From Gordionus sp. m RMFG-2023 (Eukaryota > Nematomorpha > Gordioida > Chordodea > Parachordodidae), in NCBI RefSeq assembly GCF_954871325.1, contig NC_088775.1, positions 93,685,284 through 93,749,283 of the forward strand: 64,000 bases of DNA, in the 5' to 3' direction. The notes under the pieces are model-generated. The model was not told the DNA's origin. It worked only from the letters and a program-made list of their open reading frames with translations, and did not search any database. Made by a program: the position numbers and the translations under genes. Each line of letters starts with the position of its first letter. Position 1 is the stretch's first letter. This document shows positions 28,850 through 43,800 of this stretch, piece after piece.

Positions 28850-31000
28850 CTGTTAATTAGAGTAATTAAGGATAGATAAAATATATGAAATAGCACTAAC
28901 AGATATCTATTGTAAGTTAACGCTAACCCTAACCTTAATCCTAACCCTAACCCTAACCCTAACACTAACCCTAACCCTAACCCTAACCTAAACCCTAACC
29001 ATAACCATAACCCTAACCCTAACCCTAACCTTAACTCTAACCCTAACCCTAACCCTAACCCTAATTGCTTGAAATTTCTTCAATCAAAATAAATCTTAAA
29101 AAAAGCTAAAAATTTTATCTGTTTTCCTTATATTTTTTGGAAAAATCATAGAAGATTTTGCACAATTATTATTTGATTTTCACAAAATTATTATTTAATT
29201 TTACGAGTTAGTAAGACCTAGATAATTACTACCAAAATCATATTATGCACTTAGATAAAATAATTAATAAATATGTCTGAGCATATTATATTTTCTAAAA
29301 TCGGTGAAAATAATAAATATTACTTAAAAAATTCATATTTTGGGAATATAGTAAAAATTACTTGAAATACTGTTATTAGAGTAATTAAGGATAGATATAA
29401 TATTTGAAATAGCACTAACAGATATCTATTGTAAGTTAACACTAACCCTAACCCTAATCCTAAACCTAACCCTAACCCTAACACTAACCCTAATCCTAAC
29501 CCTAACCTATACCCTAACCTATACCCTAACCCTAACCCTACCCTAACCTATACCCTAACCCTAACATCAAATGCTTGAAATTTCTTCAATCAATATAAAT
29601 TTTAAAAAAAGCTAAAAATTTTATCTGTTTTCCTTATATTTTTTTGAAAAATCATAAAAGATTTTGCACAATTATTATTTGATTTTCACAAAATTATTTT
29701 ATTTAATTCTACGAGTTAGTAAGACATAGATAATTACTAAATCATATTATGCAATTAAATAAAATAATTAATAAATATGTCTGAGCATATTATATTTTCT
29801 AAAATCGGTGAAAATAATAAATATTACTTAAAAAATTAATATGTTGGGAATTTAATAATAATTACTTGAAGTACTGTTAATTAGAGTAATTAAGGATAGA
29901 TATAATATATGAAAAAGCACTAACAGATATCTATTGTAAGTTAACGCTAACCCTAACCTTAATCCTAACCCTAACCCTAACCCTAAATGCTTGAAATTTC
30001 TGCAATCAAAATAAATTTTAAAAAATGCTAAAAATTTTATCTGTTTTTCTTATATTTTTTTTGAAAAATCATTGAAGATTTTGCACAATTATTATATATT
30101 TTCACAAAATTATTTTATTTAATTTTACGAGTTAGTAAGACATAGATAATTACTACCAAAATCATATTATGCACTTAGATAAAATAATTCATAAATATGT
30201 GAGCATATTATATTTTCTAAAATCGGTGAAAATAATAAATATTACTTAAAAAATTCATATGTTGGGAAAATAATAAAAATTAATTGAAGTACTGTTAATT
30301 AGAGTAATTAAGGATAGATATAATATATGAAATAGCACTAACAGATATCTATTGTAAGTTAACACTAACCCTAACCTTAATCCTAACCCTAACACTAACC
30401 CTAACCCTAAACCTAACGCTAATCCTAACCCTAACCCTAACCTTAACCCTAACCCTAAATGCTTGAAATTTCTTCAATAAAAATAAATTTTAAAAAAGCT
30501 AAAAATTTTATCTGTTTTCCTTATATTTTTTTGAAAAATCATAGAAGATTTTGCACAATTATTATTTGATTTTCACAAAATTATTATTTAATTTTACGAG
30601 TTAATAAGACATAGATAATTACTACCAAAATCATATTATGCACTTAGATAAAATAATTAGTAAATATGTCTGAGCATATTATATTTTCTAAAATCGGTGA
30701 AAATAATAAATATTACTTAAAAAATTCATATGTTGGGAATATAATAAAAATTACTTGAAATACTGTTAATTAGAGTAATTAAGGATAGATATAATATATG
30801 AAATAGCACTAACAGATATCTATTGTAAGTTAACGCTAACCCTAACCTTAATCCTAACCCTAACCCTAACTCTAACCCTAACCCTAACACTAACCTTAAC
30901 CCTAACCCTAACCCTAACCCTAACCCTAACCCTAACCCTAACCCTAACCATAACCCTAACCCTAACCCTAACCTTAACTCTAACCCTAACCCTAACCCTA
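28850..31000 (+). repeat. Higher-order module 6 (C-D-E-A-B)
   Basis: Tracts: C (28,918-29,061), D (29,438-29,567, ACACTAACCC form), E (29,940-29,988, shortened), A (30,361-30,459), B (30,832-30,999). The E-to-A spacer carries GGGAAAATAATAAAAA. Confidence 0.88.
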
Positions 31001-34000
31001 ATTGCTTGAAATTTCTTCAATCAAAATAAATTTTAAAAAAAGCTAAAAATTTTATCTGTTTTCCTTATATTTTTTTGAAAAATCATAGAAGATTTTGCAC
31101 AATTATTATTTGATTTTCACAAAATTATTATTTAATTTTACGAGTTAATAAGACATAGATAATTACTACCAAAATCATATTATGCACTTAGATAAAATAA
31201 ATCATAAATATGTGAGCATATTATATTTTCTAAAATCGGTGAAAATAATAAATATTACTTAAAAAATTCATATGTTGGGAATATTATAAAAATTACTTGA
31301 AGTACTGTTAATTAGAGTAATTAAGGATAGATATAATATATGAAATAGCACTAACAGATATCTATTGTAAGTTAACGCTAACCCTAACCTTAATCCTAAC
31401 CCTAACCCTAACCCTAACCCTAACCCTAACACTAACCCTAACCCTAACCCTAACCCTAACCCTAACCCTAACCCTAACCATAACCCTAACCCTAACCCTA
31501 ACCTTAACTCTAACCCTAACCCTAACCCTAATTGCTTGAAATTTCTTCAATCAAAATAAATTTTAAAAAAAGCTAAAAATTTTATCTGTTTTCCTTATAT
31601 TTTTTTGAAAAATCATAGAAGATTTTGAACAATTATTATTTGATTTTCACAAAATTATTATTTAATTTTACGAGTTAGTAAGACATAGATAATTACTACC
31701 AAAATCATATTATGCACTTAGATAAAATAATTCATAAATATGTGAGCATATTATATTTTCTAAAATCGGTGAAAATAATAAATATTACTTAAAAAATTCA
31801 TATGTTGGGAATATAATAAAAATTACTTGAAATACTGTTAATTAGAGTAATTAAGGATAGATATAATATATGAAATAGCACTAACAGATATCTATTGTAA
31901 GTTAACGCTAACCCTAACCTTAATCCTAACCCTAACCCTAACTCTAACCCTAACCCTAACACTAACCTTAACCCTAACCCTAACCCTAACCCTAACCCTA
32001 ACCCTAACCCTAACCATAACCCTAACCCTAACCCTAACCTTAACTCTAACCCTAACCCTAACCCTAATTGCTTGAAATTTCTTCAATCAAAATAAATTTT
32101 AAAAAAAGCTAAAAATTTTATCTGTTTTCCTTATATTTTTTTGAAAAATCATAGAAGATTTTGCACAATTATTATTTGATTTTCACAAAATTATTATTTA
32201 ATTTTACGAGTTAATAAGACATAGATAATTACTACCAAAATCATATTATGCACTTAGATAAAATAAATCATAAATATGTGAGCATATTATATTTTCTAAA
32301 ATCGGTGAAAATAATAAATATTACTTAAAAAATTCATATGTTGGGAATATAATAAAAATTACTTGAAATACTGTTAATTAGAGTAATTAAGGATAGATAT
32401 AATATATGAAATAGCACTAACAGATATCTATTGTAAGTTAACGCTAACCCTAACCTTAATCCTAACCCTAACCCTAACTCTAACCCTAACCCTAACACTA
32501 ACCTTAACCCTAACCCTAACCCTAACCCTAACCCTAACCCTAACCATAACCCTAACCCTAACCCTAACCTTAACTCTAACCCTAACCCTAACCCTAATTG
32601 CTTGAAATTTCTTCAATCAAAATAAATTTTAAAAAAAGCTAAAAATTTTATCTGTTTTCTTTATATTTTTTTGAAAAATCATAGAAGATTTTGAACAATT
32701 ATTATTTGATTTTCACAAAATTATTATTTAATTTTACGAGTTAGTAAGACATAGATAATTACTACCAAAATCATATTATGCACTTAGATAAAATAATTCA
32801 TAAATATGTGAGCATATTATATTTTCTAAAATCGGTGAAAATAATAAATATTACTTAAAAAATTCATATGTTGGGAATATAATAAAAATTACTTGAAATA
32901 CTGTTAATTAGAGTAATTAAGGATAGATATAATATATGAAATAGCACTAACAGATATCTATTGTAAGTTAACGCTAACCCTAACCTTAATCCTAACCCTA
33001 ACCCTAACTCTAACCCTAACCCTAACACTAACCTTAACCCTAACCCTAACCCTAACCCTAACCCTAACCCTAACCATAACCCTAACCCTAACCCTAACCT
33101 TAACTCTAACCCTAACCCTAACCCTAATTGCTTGAAATTTCTTCAATCAAAATAAATTTTAAAAAAAGCTAAAAATTTTATCTGTTTTCCTTATATTTTT
33201 TTGAAAAATCATAGAAGATTTTGCACAATTATTATTTGATTTTCACAAAATTATTATTTAATTTTACGAGTTAATAAGACATAGATAATTACTACCAAAA
33301 TCATATTATGCACTTAGATAAAATAATTAATAAATATGTCTGAGCATATTATATTTTCTAAAATCGGTGAAAATAATATATATTACTTAAAAAATTCATA
33401 TGTTGGGAATATAGTAAAAATTACTTGAAATACTGTTATTAGAGTAATTAAGGATAGATATAATATTTGAAATAGCACTAACAGATATCTATTGTAAGTT
33501 AACACTAACCCTAACCTTAATCCTAACCCTAACCCTAACTCTAACCCTAACCCTAACACTAACCTTAACCCTAACCCTAACCCTAACCCTAACCCTAACC
33601 ATAACCCTAACCCTAACCCTAACCTTAACTCTAACCCTAACCCTAACCCTAATTGCTTGAAATTTCTTCAATCAAAATAAATTTTAAAAAAAGCTAAAAA
33701 TTTTATCTGTTTTCCTTATATTTTTTTGAAAAATCATAGAAGATTTTGCACAATTATTATTTGATTTTCACAAAATTATTATTTAATTTTACGAGTTAAT
33801 AAGACATAGATAATTACTACCAAAATCATATTATGCACTTAGATAAAATAAATCATAAATATGTGAGCATATTATATTTTCTAAAATCGGTGAAAATAAT
33901 AAATATTACTTAAAAAATTCATATGTTGGGAATATTATAAAAATTACTTGAAGTACTGTTAATTAGAGTAATTAAGGATAGATAAAATATATGAAATAGC

Positions 34001-37000
34001 ACTAACAGATATCTATTGTAAGTTAACGCTAACCCTAACCTTAATCCTAACCCTAACCCTAACCCTAACACTAACCCTAACCCTAACCCTAACCTAAACC
34101 CTAACCATAACCATAACCCTAACCCTAACCCTAACCCTAACCTTAACTCTAACCCTAACCCTAACCCTAACCCTAATTGCTTGAAATTTCTTCAATCAAA
34201 ATAAATCTTAAAAAAAGCTAAAAATTTTATCTGTTTTCCTTATATTTTTTGGAAAAATCATAGAAGATTTTGCACAATTATTATTTGATTTTCACAAAAT
34301 TATTATTTAATTTTACGAGTTAGTAAGACCTAGATAATTACTACCAAAATCATATTATGCACTTAGATAAAATAATTAATAAATATGTCTGAGCATATTA
34401 TATTTTCTAAAATCGGTGAAAATAATAAATATTACTTAAAAAATTCATATTTTGGGAATATAGTAAAAATTACTTGAAATACTGTTATTAGAGTAATTAA
34501 GGATAGATATAATATTTGAAATAGCACTAACAGATATCTATTGTAAGTTAACACTAACCCTAACCCTAATCCTAAACCTAACCCTAACCCTAACACTAAC
34601 CCTAATCCTAACCCTAACCTATACCCTAACCTATACCCTAACCCTAACCCTACCCTAACCTATACCCTAACCCTAACATCAAATGCTTGAAATTTCTTCA
34701 ATCAATATAAATTTTAAAAAAAGCTAAAAATTTTATCTGTTTTCCTTATATTTTTTTGAAAAATCATTGAAGATTTTGCACAATTATTATATATTTTCAC
34801 AAAATTATTTTATTTAATTTTACGAGTTAGTAAGACATAGATAATTACTACCAAAATCATATTATGCACTTAGATAAAATAATTCATAAATATGTGAGCA
34901 TATTATATTTTCTAAAATCGGTGAAAATAATAAATATTACTTAAAAAATTCATATGTTGGGAAAATAATAAAAATTAATTGAAGTACTGTTAATTAGAGT
35001 AATTAAGGATAGATATAATATATGAAATAGCACTAACAGATATCTATTGTAAGTTAACACTAACCCTAACCTTAATCCTAACCCTAACACTAACCCTAAC
35101 CCTAAACCTAACGCTAATCCTAACCCTAACCCTAACCTTAACCATAACCCTAACCCTAAATGCTTGAAATTTCTTCAATAAAAATAAATTTTAAAAAAGC
35201 TAAAAATTTTATCTGTTTTCCTTATATTTTTTTGAAAAATCATAGAAGATTTTGCACAATTATTATTTGATTTTCACAAAATTATTATTTAATTTTACGA
35301 GTTAGTAAGACATAGATAATTACTACCAAAATCATATTATGCACTTAGATAAAATAATTCATAAATATGTGAGCATATTATATTTTCTAAAATCGGTGAA
35401 AATAATAAATATTACTTAAAAAATTCATATGTTGGGAATATAATAAAAATTACTTGAAATACTGTTAATTAGAGTAATTAAGGATAGATATAATATATGA
35501 AATAGCACTAACAGATATCTATTGTAAGTTAACGCTAACCCTAACCTTAATCCTAACCCTAACCCTAACTCTAACCCTAACCCTAACACTAACCTTAACC
35601 CTAACCCTAACCCTAACCCTAACCCTAACCCTAACCCTAACCATAACCCTAACCCTAACCCTAACCTTAACTCTAACCCTAACCCTAACCCTAATTGCTT
35701 GAAATTTCTTCAATCAAAATAAATTTTAAAAAAAGCTAAAAATTTTATCTGTTTTCCTTATATTTTTTTGAAAAATTATAGAAGATTTTGCACAATTATT
35801 ATTTGATTTTCACAAAATTATTATTTAATTTTACGAGTTAATAAGACATAGATAATTACTACCAAAATCATATTATGCTCTTAGATAAAATAAATCATAA
35901 ATATGTGAGCATATTATATTTTCTAAAATCGGTGAAAATAATAAATATTACTTAAAAAATTCATATGTTGGGAATATTATAAAAATTACTTGAAGTACTG
36001 TTAATTAGAGTAATTAAGGATAGATATAATATATGAAATAGCACTAACAGATATCTATTGTAAGTTAACACTAACCCTAACCCTAATCCTAACCCTAACC
36101 CTAACCCTAACCATAACCATAACCCTAACCCTAACCCTAACCCTAACCCTAACCCTAACCCTAACCCTAACCCTAACCCTAACCCTAACCTTAATCCTAA
36201 CCCTAACCCTAACCCTAACCCTAACATTAACCCTAACCCTAACCCTAACCCTAACCTTAACCTTAACCCTAACCCTAACCCTAACCCTAAATGCTTGAAA
36301 TTTCTTCAATCAAAATAAATTTTAAAAAAAGCTAAAAATTTTATCTGTTTTCCTTATATTTTTTTGAAAAATCATAGAAGATTTTGCACAATTATTATTT
36401 GATTTTCACAAAATTATTATTTAATTTTACGAGTTAGTAAGACATAGATAATTACTACCAAAATCATATTATGCACTTAGACAAAATAAATCATAAATAT
36501 GTGAGCATATTATATTTTCTAAAATCGGTGAAAATAATAAATATTACTTAAAAAATTCATATGTTGGGAATATTATAAAAATTACTTGAAGTACTGTTAA
36601 TTAGAGTAATTAAGGATAGATATAATATATGAAATAGCACTAACAGATATCTATTGTAAGTTAACGCTAACCCTAACCTTAATCCTAACCCTAACCCTAA
36701 CCCTAACCCTAACCCTAACACTAACCCTAACCCTAACCCTAACCCTAACCCTAACCCTAACCCTAACCTTAACTCTAACCCTAACCCTAACCCTAATTGC
36801 TTGAAATTTCTTCAATCAAAATAAATTTTAAAAAAAGCTAAAAATTTTATCTGTTTTCCTTATATTTTTTTGAAAAATCATAGAAGATTTTGCACAATTA
36901 TTATTTGATTTTCACAAAATTATTATTTAATTTTACGAGTTAATAAGACATAGATAATTACTACCAAAATCATATTATGCACTTAGATAAAATAATTAAT

Positions 37001-40000
37001 AAATATGTCTGAGCATATTATATTTTCTAAAATCGGTGAAAATAATATATATTACTTAAAAAATTCATATGTTGGGAATATAGTAAAAATTACTTGAAAT
37101 ACTGTTATTAGAGTAATTAAGGATAGATATAATATTTGAAATAGCACTAACAGATATCTATTGTAAGTTAACACTAACCCTAACCCTAATCCTAACCCTA
37201 ACCCTAACCATAACCATAACCCTAACCCTAACCCTAACCCTAACCCTAACCCTAACCCTAACCCTAACCCTAACCCTAACCCTAACCCTAACCCTAACCC
37301 TAACCCTAACCTTAACTCTAACCCTAACCCTAACCCTAATTGCTTGAAATTTTTTCAATCAAAATAAATTTTAAAAAAAGCTAAAAATTTTATCTGTTTT
37401 CCTTATATTTTTTTGAAAAATCATAGAAGATTTTGCACAATTATTATTTGATTTTCACAAAATTATTATTTAATTTTACGAGTTAATAAGACATAGATAA
37501 TTACTACCAAAATCATATTATGCACTTAGATAAAATAAATCATAAATATGTGAGCATATTATATTTTCTAAAATCGGTGAAAATAATAAATATTACTTAA
37601 AAAATTCATATGTTGGGAATATTATAAAAATTACTTGAAGTACTGTTAATTAGAGTAATTAAGGATAGATATAATATATGAAATAGCACTAACAGATATC
37701 TATTGTAAGTTAACGCTAACCCTAACCTTAATCCTAACCCTAACCCTAACCCTAACCCTAACACTAACCCTAACCCTAACCCTAACCCTAACCCTAACCC
37801 TAACCCTAACCTTAACTCTAACCCTAACCCTAACCCTAATTGCTTGAAATTTCTTCAATCAAAATAAATTTTAAAAAAAGCTAAAAATTTTATCTGTTTT
37901 CCTTATATTTTTTTGAAAAATCATAGAAGATTTTGCACAATTATTATTTGATTTTCACAAAATTATTATTTAATTTTACAAGTTAGTAAGACATAGATAA
38001 TTACTACCAAAATCATATTATGCACATAGATAAAATAAATCATAAATATGTGAGCATATTATATTTTCTAAAATCGGTGAAAATAATAAATATTACTTAA
38101 AAAATTCATATGTTGGGAATATTATAAAAATTACTTGAAGTACTGTTAATTAGAGTAATTAAGGATAGATATAATATATGAAATAGCACTAACAGATATC
38201 TATTGTAAGTTAACGCTAACCTTAACCTTAATCCTAACCCTAACCCTAACACTAACCCTAACCCTAACCCTAACCCTAACCATAACCCTAACCATAACCC
38301 TAACCCTAACCCTAACCCTAACCCTAACCCTAACCTTAACTCTAACCCTAACCCTAACCCTAACCCTAACCCTAACCCTAATTGCTTGAAATTTCTTCAA
38401 TCAAAATAAATTTTAAAAAAAGCTAAAAATTTTATCTGTTTTCCTTATATTTTTTTGAAAAATCATAGAAGATTTTGAACAATTATTATTTGATTTTCAC
38501 AAAATTATTATTTAATTTTACGAGTTAGTAAGACATAGATAATTACTACCAAAATCATATTATGCACTTAGATAAAATAATTCATAAATATGTGAGCATA
38601 TTATATTTTCTAAAATCGGTGAAAATAATAAATATTACTTAAAAAATTCATATGTTGGGAATATAATAAAAATTACTTGAAATACTGTTAATTAGAGTAA
38701 TTAAGGATAGATATAATATATGAAATAGCACTAACAGATATCTATTGTAAGTTAACGCTAACCCTAACCTTAATCCTAACCCTAACCCTAACTCTAACCC
38801 TAACCCTAACACTAACCTTAACCCTAACCCTAACCCTAACCCTAACCCTAACCCTAACCCTAACCATAACCCTAACCCTAACCCTAACCTTAACTCTAAC
38901 CCTAACCCTAACCCTAATTGCTTGAAATTTCTTCAATAAAAATAAATTTTAAAAAAAGCTAAAAATTTTATCTGTTTTCCTTATATTTTTTTGAAAAATC
39001 ATAGAAGATTTTGCACAATTATTATTTGATTTTCACAAAATTATTATTTAATTTTACGAGTTAATAAGACATAGATAATTACTACCAAAATCATATTATG
39101 CACTTAGATAAAATAAATCATAAATATGTGAGCATATTATATTTTCTAAAATCGGTGAAAATAATAAATATTACTTAAAAAATTCATATGTTGGGAATAT
39201 TATAAAAATTACTTGAAGTACTGTTAATTAGAGTAATTAAGGATAGATAAAATATATGAAATAGCACTAACAGATATCTATTGTAAGTTAACGCTAACCC
39301 TAACCTTAATCCTAACCCTAACCCTAACCCTAACACTAACCCTAACCCTAACCCTAACCTAAACCCTAACCATAACCATAACCCTAACCCTAACCCTAAC
39401 CCTAACCTTAACTCTAACCCTAACCCTAACCCTAACCCTAATTGCTTGAAATTTCTTCAATCAAAATAAATCTTAAAAAAAGCTAAAAATTTTATCTGTT
39501 TTCCTTATATTTTTTGGAAAAATCATAGAAGATTTTGCACAATTATTATTTGATTTTCACAAAATTATTATTTAATTTTACGAGTTAGTAAGACCTAGAT
39601 AATTACTACCAAAATCATATTATGCACTTAGATAAAATAATTAATAAATATGTCTGAGCATATTATATTTTCTAAAATCGGTGAAAATAATAAATATTAC
39701 TTAAAAAATTCATATTTTGGGAATATAGTAAAAATTACAATGAAATACTGTTATTAGAGTAATTAAGGATAGATATAATATTTGAAATAGCACTAACAGA
39801 TATCTATTGTAAGTTAACACTAACCCTAACCCTAATCCTAAACCTAACCCTAACCCTAACACTAACCCTAATCCTAACCCTAACCTATACCCTAACCTAT
39901 ACCCTAACCCTAACCCTACCCTAACCTATACCCTAACCCTAACATCAAATGCTTGAAATTTCTTCAATCAATATAAATTTTAAAAAAAGCTAAAAATTTT

Positions 40001-40390
40001 ATCTGTTTTCCTTATATTTTTTTGAAAAATCATAAAAGATTTTGCACAATTATTATTTGATTTTCACAAAATTATTTTATTTAATTTTACGAGTTAGTAA
40101 GACATAGATAATTACTAAATCATATTATGCAATTAAATAAAATAATTAATAAATATGTCTGAGCATATTATATTTTCTAAAATCGGTGAAAATAATAAAT
40201 ATTACTTAAAAAATTAATATGTTGGGAATTTAATAATAATTACTTGAAGTACTGTTAATTAGAGTAATTAAGGATAGATATAATATATGAAAAAGCACTA
40301 ACAGATATCTATTGTAAGTTAACGCTAACCCTAACCTTAATCCTAACCCTAACCCTAACCCTAACCCTAACCCTAACCCTAAATGCTTGA
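30471..40390 (+). repeat. Satellite section 4, spacers 61-79
   Basis: Spacers begin near 31004, 31533, 32070, 32600, 33130, 33657, 34182, 34686, 35162, 35698, 36291, 36799, 37343, 37842, 38383, 38920, 39444, 39951 and 40387. From 30,780 to 33,150 five consecutive B-type units with nearly the same tract pattern form a young-looking local expansion. Modules lie at 33,955-35,695 (with the E unit lost) and 39,225-40,845. Confidence 0.93.
33955..35695 (+). repeat. Higher-order module 7, E tract lost (C-D-[D/E]-A-B)
   Basis: Tracts: C (34,024-34,174), D (34,550-34,680), A (35,055-35,159), B (35,531-35,693). The spacer after D begins with D-type bases (CAATCAATATAAATTTT at about 34,700) and ends as E-type (AATCATTGAAG from about 34,761, ATTATATATTTTC after it). 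The E tract and half a spacer on each side are missing, as expected from one exchange between misaligned D and E spacers. Confidence 0.88.
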
Positions 40391-40845
40391 AATTTCTGCA
40401 ATCAAAATAAATTTTAAAAAATGCTAAAAATTTTATCTGTTTTTCTTATATTTTTTTTGAAAAATCATTGAAGATTTTGCACAATTATTATATATTTTCA
40501 CAAAATTATTTTATTTAATTTTACGAGTTAGTAAGACATGGATAATTACTACCAAAATCATATTATGCACTTAGATAAAATAATTCATAAATATGTGAGC
40601 ATATTATATTTTCTAAAATCGGTGAAAATAATAAATATTACTTAAAAAATTCATATGTTGGGAAAATAATAAAAATTAATTGAAGTACTGTTAATTAGAG
40701 TAATTAAGGATAGATATAATGAAATAGCACTAACAGATATCTATTGTAAGTTAACACTAACCCTAACCCTAACCCTAACCCTAACCCTAACCATAACCCT
40801 AACCCTAACCCTAACCTTAACTCTAACCCTAACCCTAACCCTAAT
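39225..40845 (+). repeat. Higher-order module 8 (C-D-E then broken A)
   Basis: Tracts: C (39,290-39,440), D (39,817-39,945), E (40,320-40,382). The next unit starts as A-type but lacks six bases just before GAAATAGCAC near 40,720, and its tract (40,752-40,843) has a non-A pattern, so the module has recombined with another unit type. B does not follow. Confidence 0.83.
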
Positions 40846-43800
40846 TGCTTGAAATTTCTTTAATCAAAATAAATTTTAAAAAAAGCTAAAAATTTTATCT
40901 GTTTTCCTTATATTTTTTTGAAAAATCATAGAAGATTTTGCACAATTATTATTTGATTTTCACAAAATTATTATTTAATTTTACGAGTTAGTAAGACATA
41001 GATAATTACTACCAAAATCATATTATGCACTTAGATAAAATAATTCATAAATATGTCTGAGCATATTATATTTTCTAAAATCGGTGAAAATAATATATAT
41101 TACTTAAAAAATTCATATGTTGGGAATATAGTAAAAATTACTTGAAATACTGTTATTAGAGTAATTAAGGATAGATATAATATTTGAAATAGCACTAACA
41201 GATATCTATTGTAAGTTAACACTAACCCTAACCCTAATCCTAACCCTAACCCTAACCATAACCATAACCCTAACCCTAACCCTAACCCTAACCCTAACCC
41301 TAACCCTAACCCTAACCCTAACCCTAACCCTAACCCTAACTCTAACCCTAACCCTAACCCTAACCCTAACCTTAACTCTAACCCTAACCCTAATTGCTTG
41401 AAATTTTTTCAATCAAAATAAATTTTAAAAAAAGCTAAAAATTTTATCTGTTTTCCTTATATTTTTTTGAAAAATCATAGAAGATTTTGCACAATTATTA
41501 TTTGATTTTCACAAAATTATTATTTAATTTTACGAGTTAGTAAGACATAGATAATTACTACCAAAATCATATTATGCACTTAGATAAAATAAATCATAAA
41601 TATGTGAGCATATTATATTTTCTAAAATCGGTGAAAATAATAAATATTACTTAAAAAATTCATATGTTGGGAATATTATAAAAATTACTTGAAGTACTGT
41701 TAATTAGAGTAATTAAGGATAGATATAATATATGAAATAGCACTAACAGATATCTATTGTAAGTTAACGCTTACCTTAACCTTAATCCTAACCCTAACCC
41801 TAACACTAACCCTAACCCTAACCCTAACCCTAACCCTAACCCTAACCATAACCCTAACCCTAACCCTAACCCTAACCCTAACCCTAACCCTAACCTTAAC
41901 TCTAACCCTAACCCTAACCCTAACCCTAATTGCTTGAAATTTCTTCAATCAAAATAAATTTTAAAAAAAGCTAAAAATTTTATCTGTTTTCCTTATATTT
42001 TTTTGAAAAATCATAGAAGATTTTGCACAATTATTATTTGATTTTCACAAAATTATTATTTAATTTTACGAGTTAGTAAGACATAGATAATTACTACCAA
42101 AATCATATTATGCACTTAGATAAAATAATTCATAAATATGTGAGCATATTATATTTTCTAAAATCGGTGAAAATAATAAATATTACTTAAAAAATTCATA
42201 TGTTGGGAATATAATAAAAATTACTTGAAATACTGTTAATTAGAGTAATTAAGGATAGATATAATATATGAAATAGCACTAACAGATATCTATTGTAAGT
42301 TAACGCTAACCCTAACCCTAATCCTAACCCTAACCCTAACCCTAACCATAACACTAACCTTAACCCTAACCCCCTAACCCTAACCCTAACCCTAACCATA
42401 ACCCTAACCCTAACCCTAACCTTAACTCTAACCCTAACCCTAACCCTAACCCTAACACTAACCCTAACCCTAACCCTAACCCTAACCTTAACCCTAACCC
42501 TAACCCTAACCCTAAATGCTTGAAATTTCTTCAATCAAAATAAATTTTAAAAAAAGCTAAAAATTTTATCTGTTTTCCTTATATTTTTTTGAAAAATCAT
42601 AGAAGATTTTGCACAATTATTATTTGATTTTCACAAAATTATTATTTAATTTTACGAGTTAGTAAGACATAGATAATTACTACCAAAATCATATTATGCA
42701 CTTAGATAAAATAAATCATAAATATGTGAGCATATTATATTTTCTAAAATCGGTGAAAATAATAAATATTACTTAAAAAATTCATATGTTGGGAATATTA
42801 TAAAAATTACTTGAAGTACTGTTAATTAGAGTAATTAAGGATAGATATAATATATGAAATAGCACTAACAGATATCTATTGTAAGTTAACGCTAACCTTA
42901 ACCTTAATCCTAACCCTAACCCTAACACTAACCCTAACCCTAACCCTAACCCTAACCCTAACCCTAACCATAACCCTAACCCTAACCCTAACCCTAACCC
43001 TAACCCTAACCTTAACTCTAACCCTAACCCTAACCCTAACCCTAATTGCTTGAAATTTCTTCAATCAAAATAAATTTTAAAAAAAGCTAAAAATTTTATC
43101 TGTTTTCCTTATATTTTTTTGAAAAATCATAGAAGATTTTGCACAATTATTATTTGATTTTCACAAAATTATTATTTAATTTTACGAGTTAATAAGACAT
43201 AGATAATTACTACCAAAATCATATTATGCACTTAGATAAAATAAATCATAAATATGTGAGCATATTATATTTTCTAAAATCGGTGAAAATAATAAATATT
43301 ACTTAAAAAATTCATATGTTGGGAATATTATAAAAATTACTTGAAGTACTGTTAATTAGAGTAATTAAGGATAGATATAATATATGAAATAGCACTAACA
43401 GATATCTATTGTAAGTTAACACTAACCCTAACCCTAATCCTAACCCTAACCCTAACCCTAACCATAATACTAACCTTAACCCTAACCCTAACCCTAACCC
43501 TAACCCTAACCATAACCCTAACCCTAACCCTAACCTTAACTCTAACCCTAACCCTAACCCTAACCCTAACACTAACCCTAACCCTAACCCTAACCCTAAC
43601 CTTAACCCTAACCCTAACCCTAACCCTAAATGCTTGAAATTTCTTCAATCAAAATAAATTTTAAAAAAAGCTAAAAATTTTATCTGTTTTCCTTATATTT
43701 TTTTGAAAAATCATAGAAGATTTTGCACAATTATTATTTGATTTTCACAAAATTATTATTTAATTTTACGAGTTAGTAAGACATAGATAATTACTACCAA

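Larger units (their letters stand above)
20151..30470 (+). repeat. Satellite section 3, spacers 41-60
   Basis: Spacers begin near 20627, 21135, 21566, 22047, 22580, 23099, 23631, 24133, 24632, 25260, 25786, 26327, 26977, 27488, 28025, 28550, 29065, 29573, 29992 and 30464. Modules lie at 20,440-22,580 and 28,850-31,000. One spacer has a small deletion near 20,350 (GTGAGCTATATTTT instead of GTGAGCATATTATATTTT). Two compound tracts occur (25,007-25,258 and 26,697-26,974). Confidence 0.93.
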
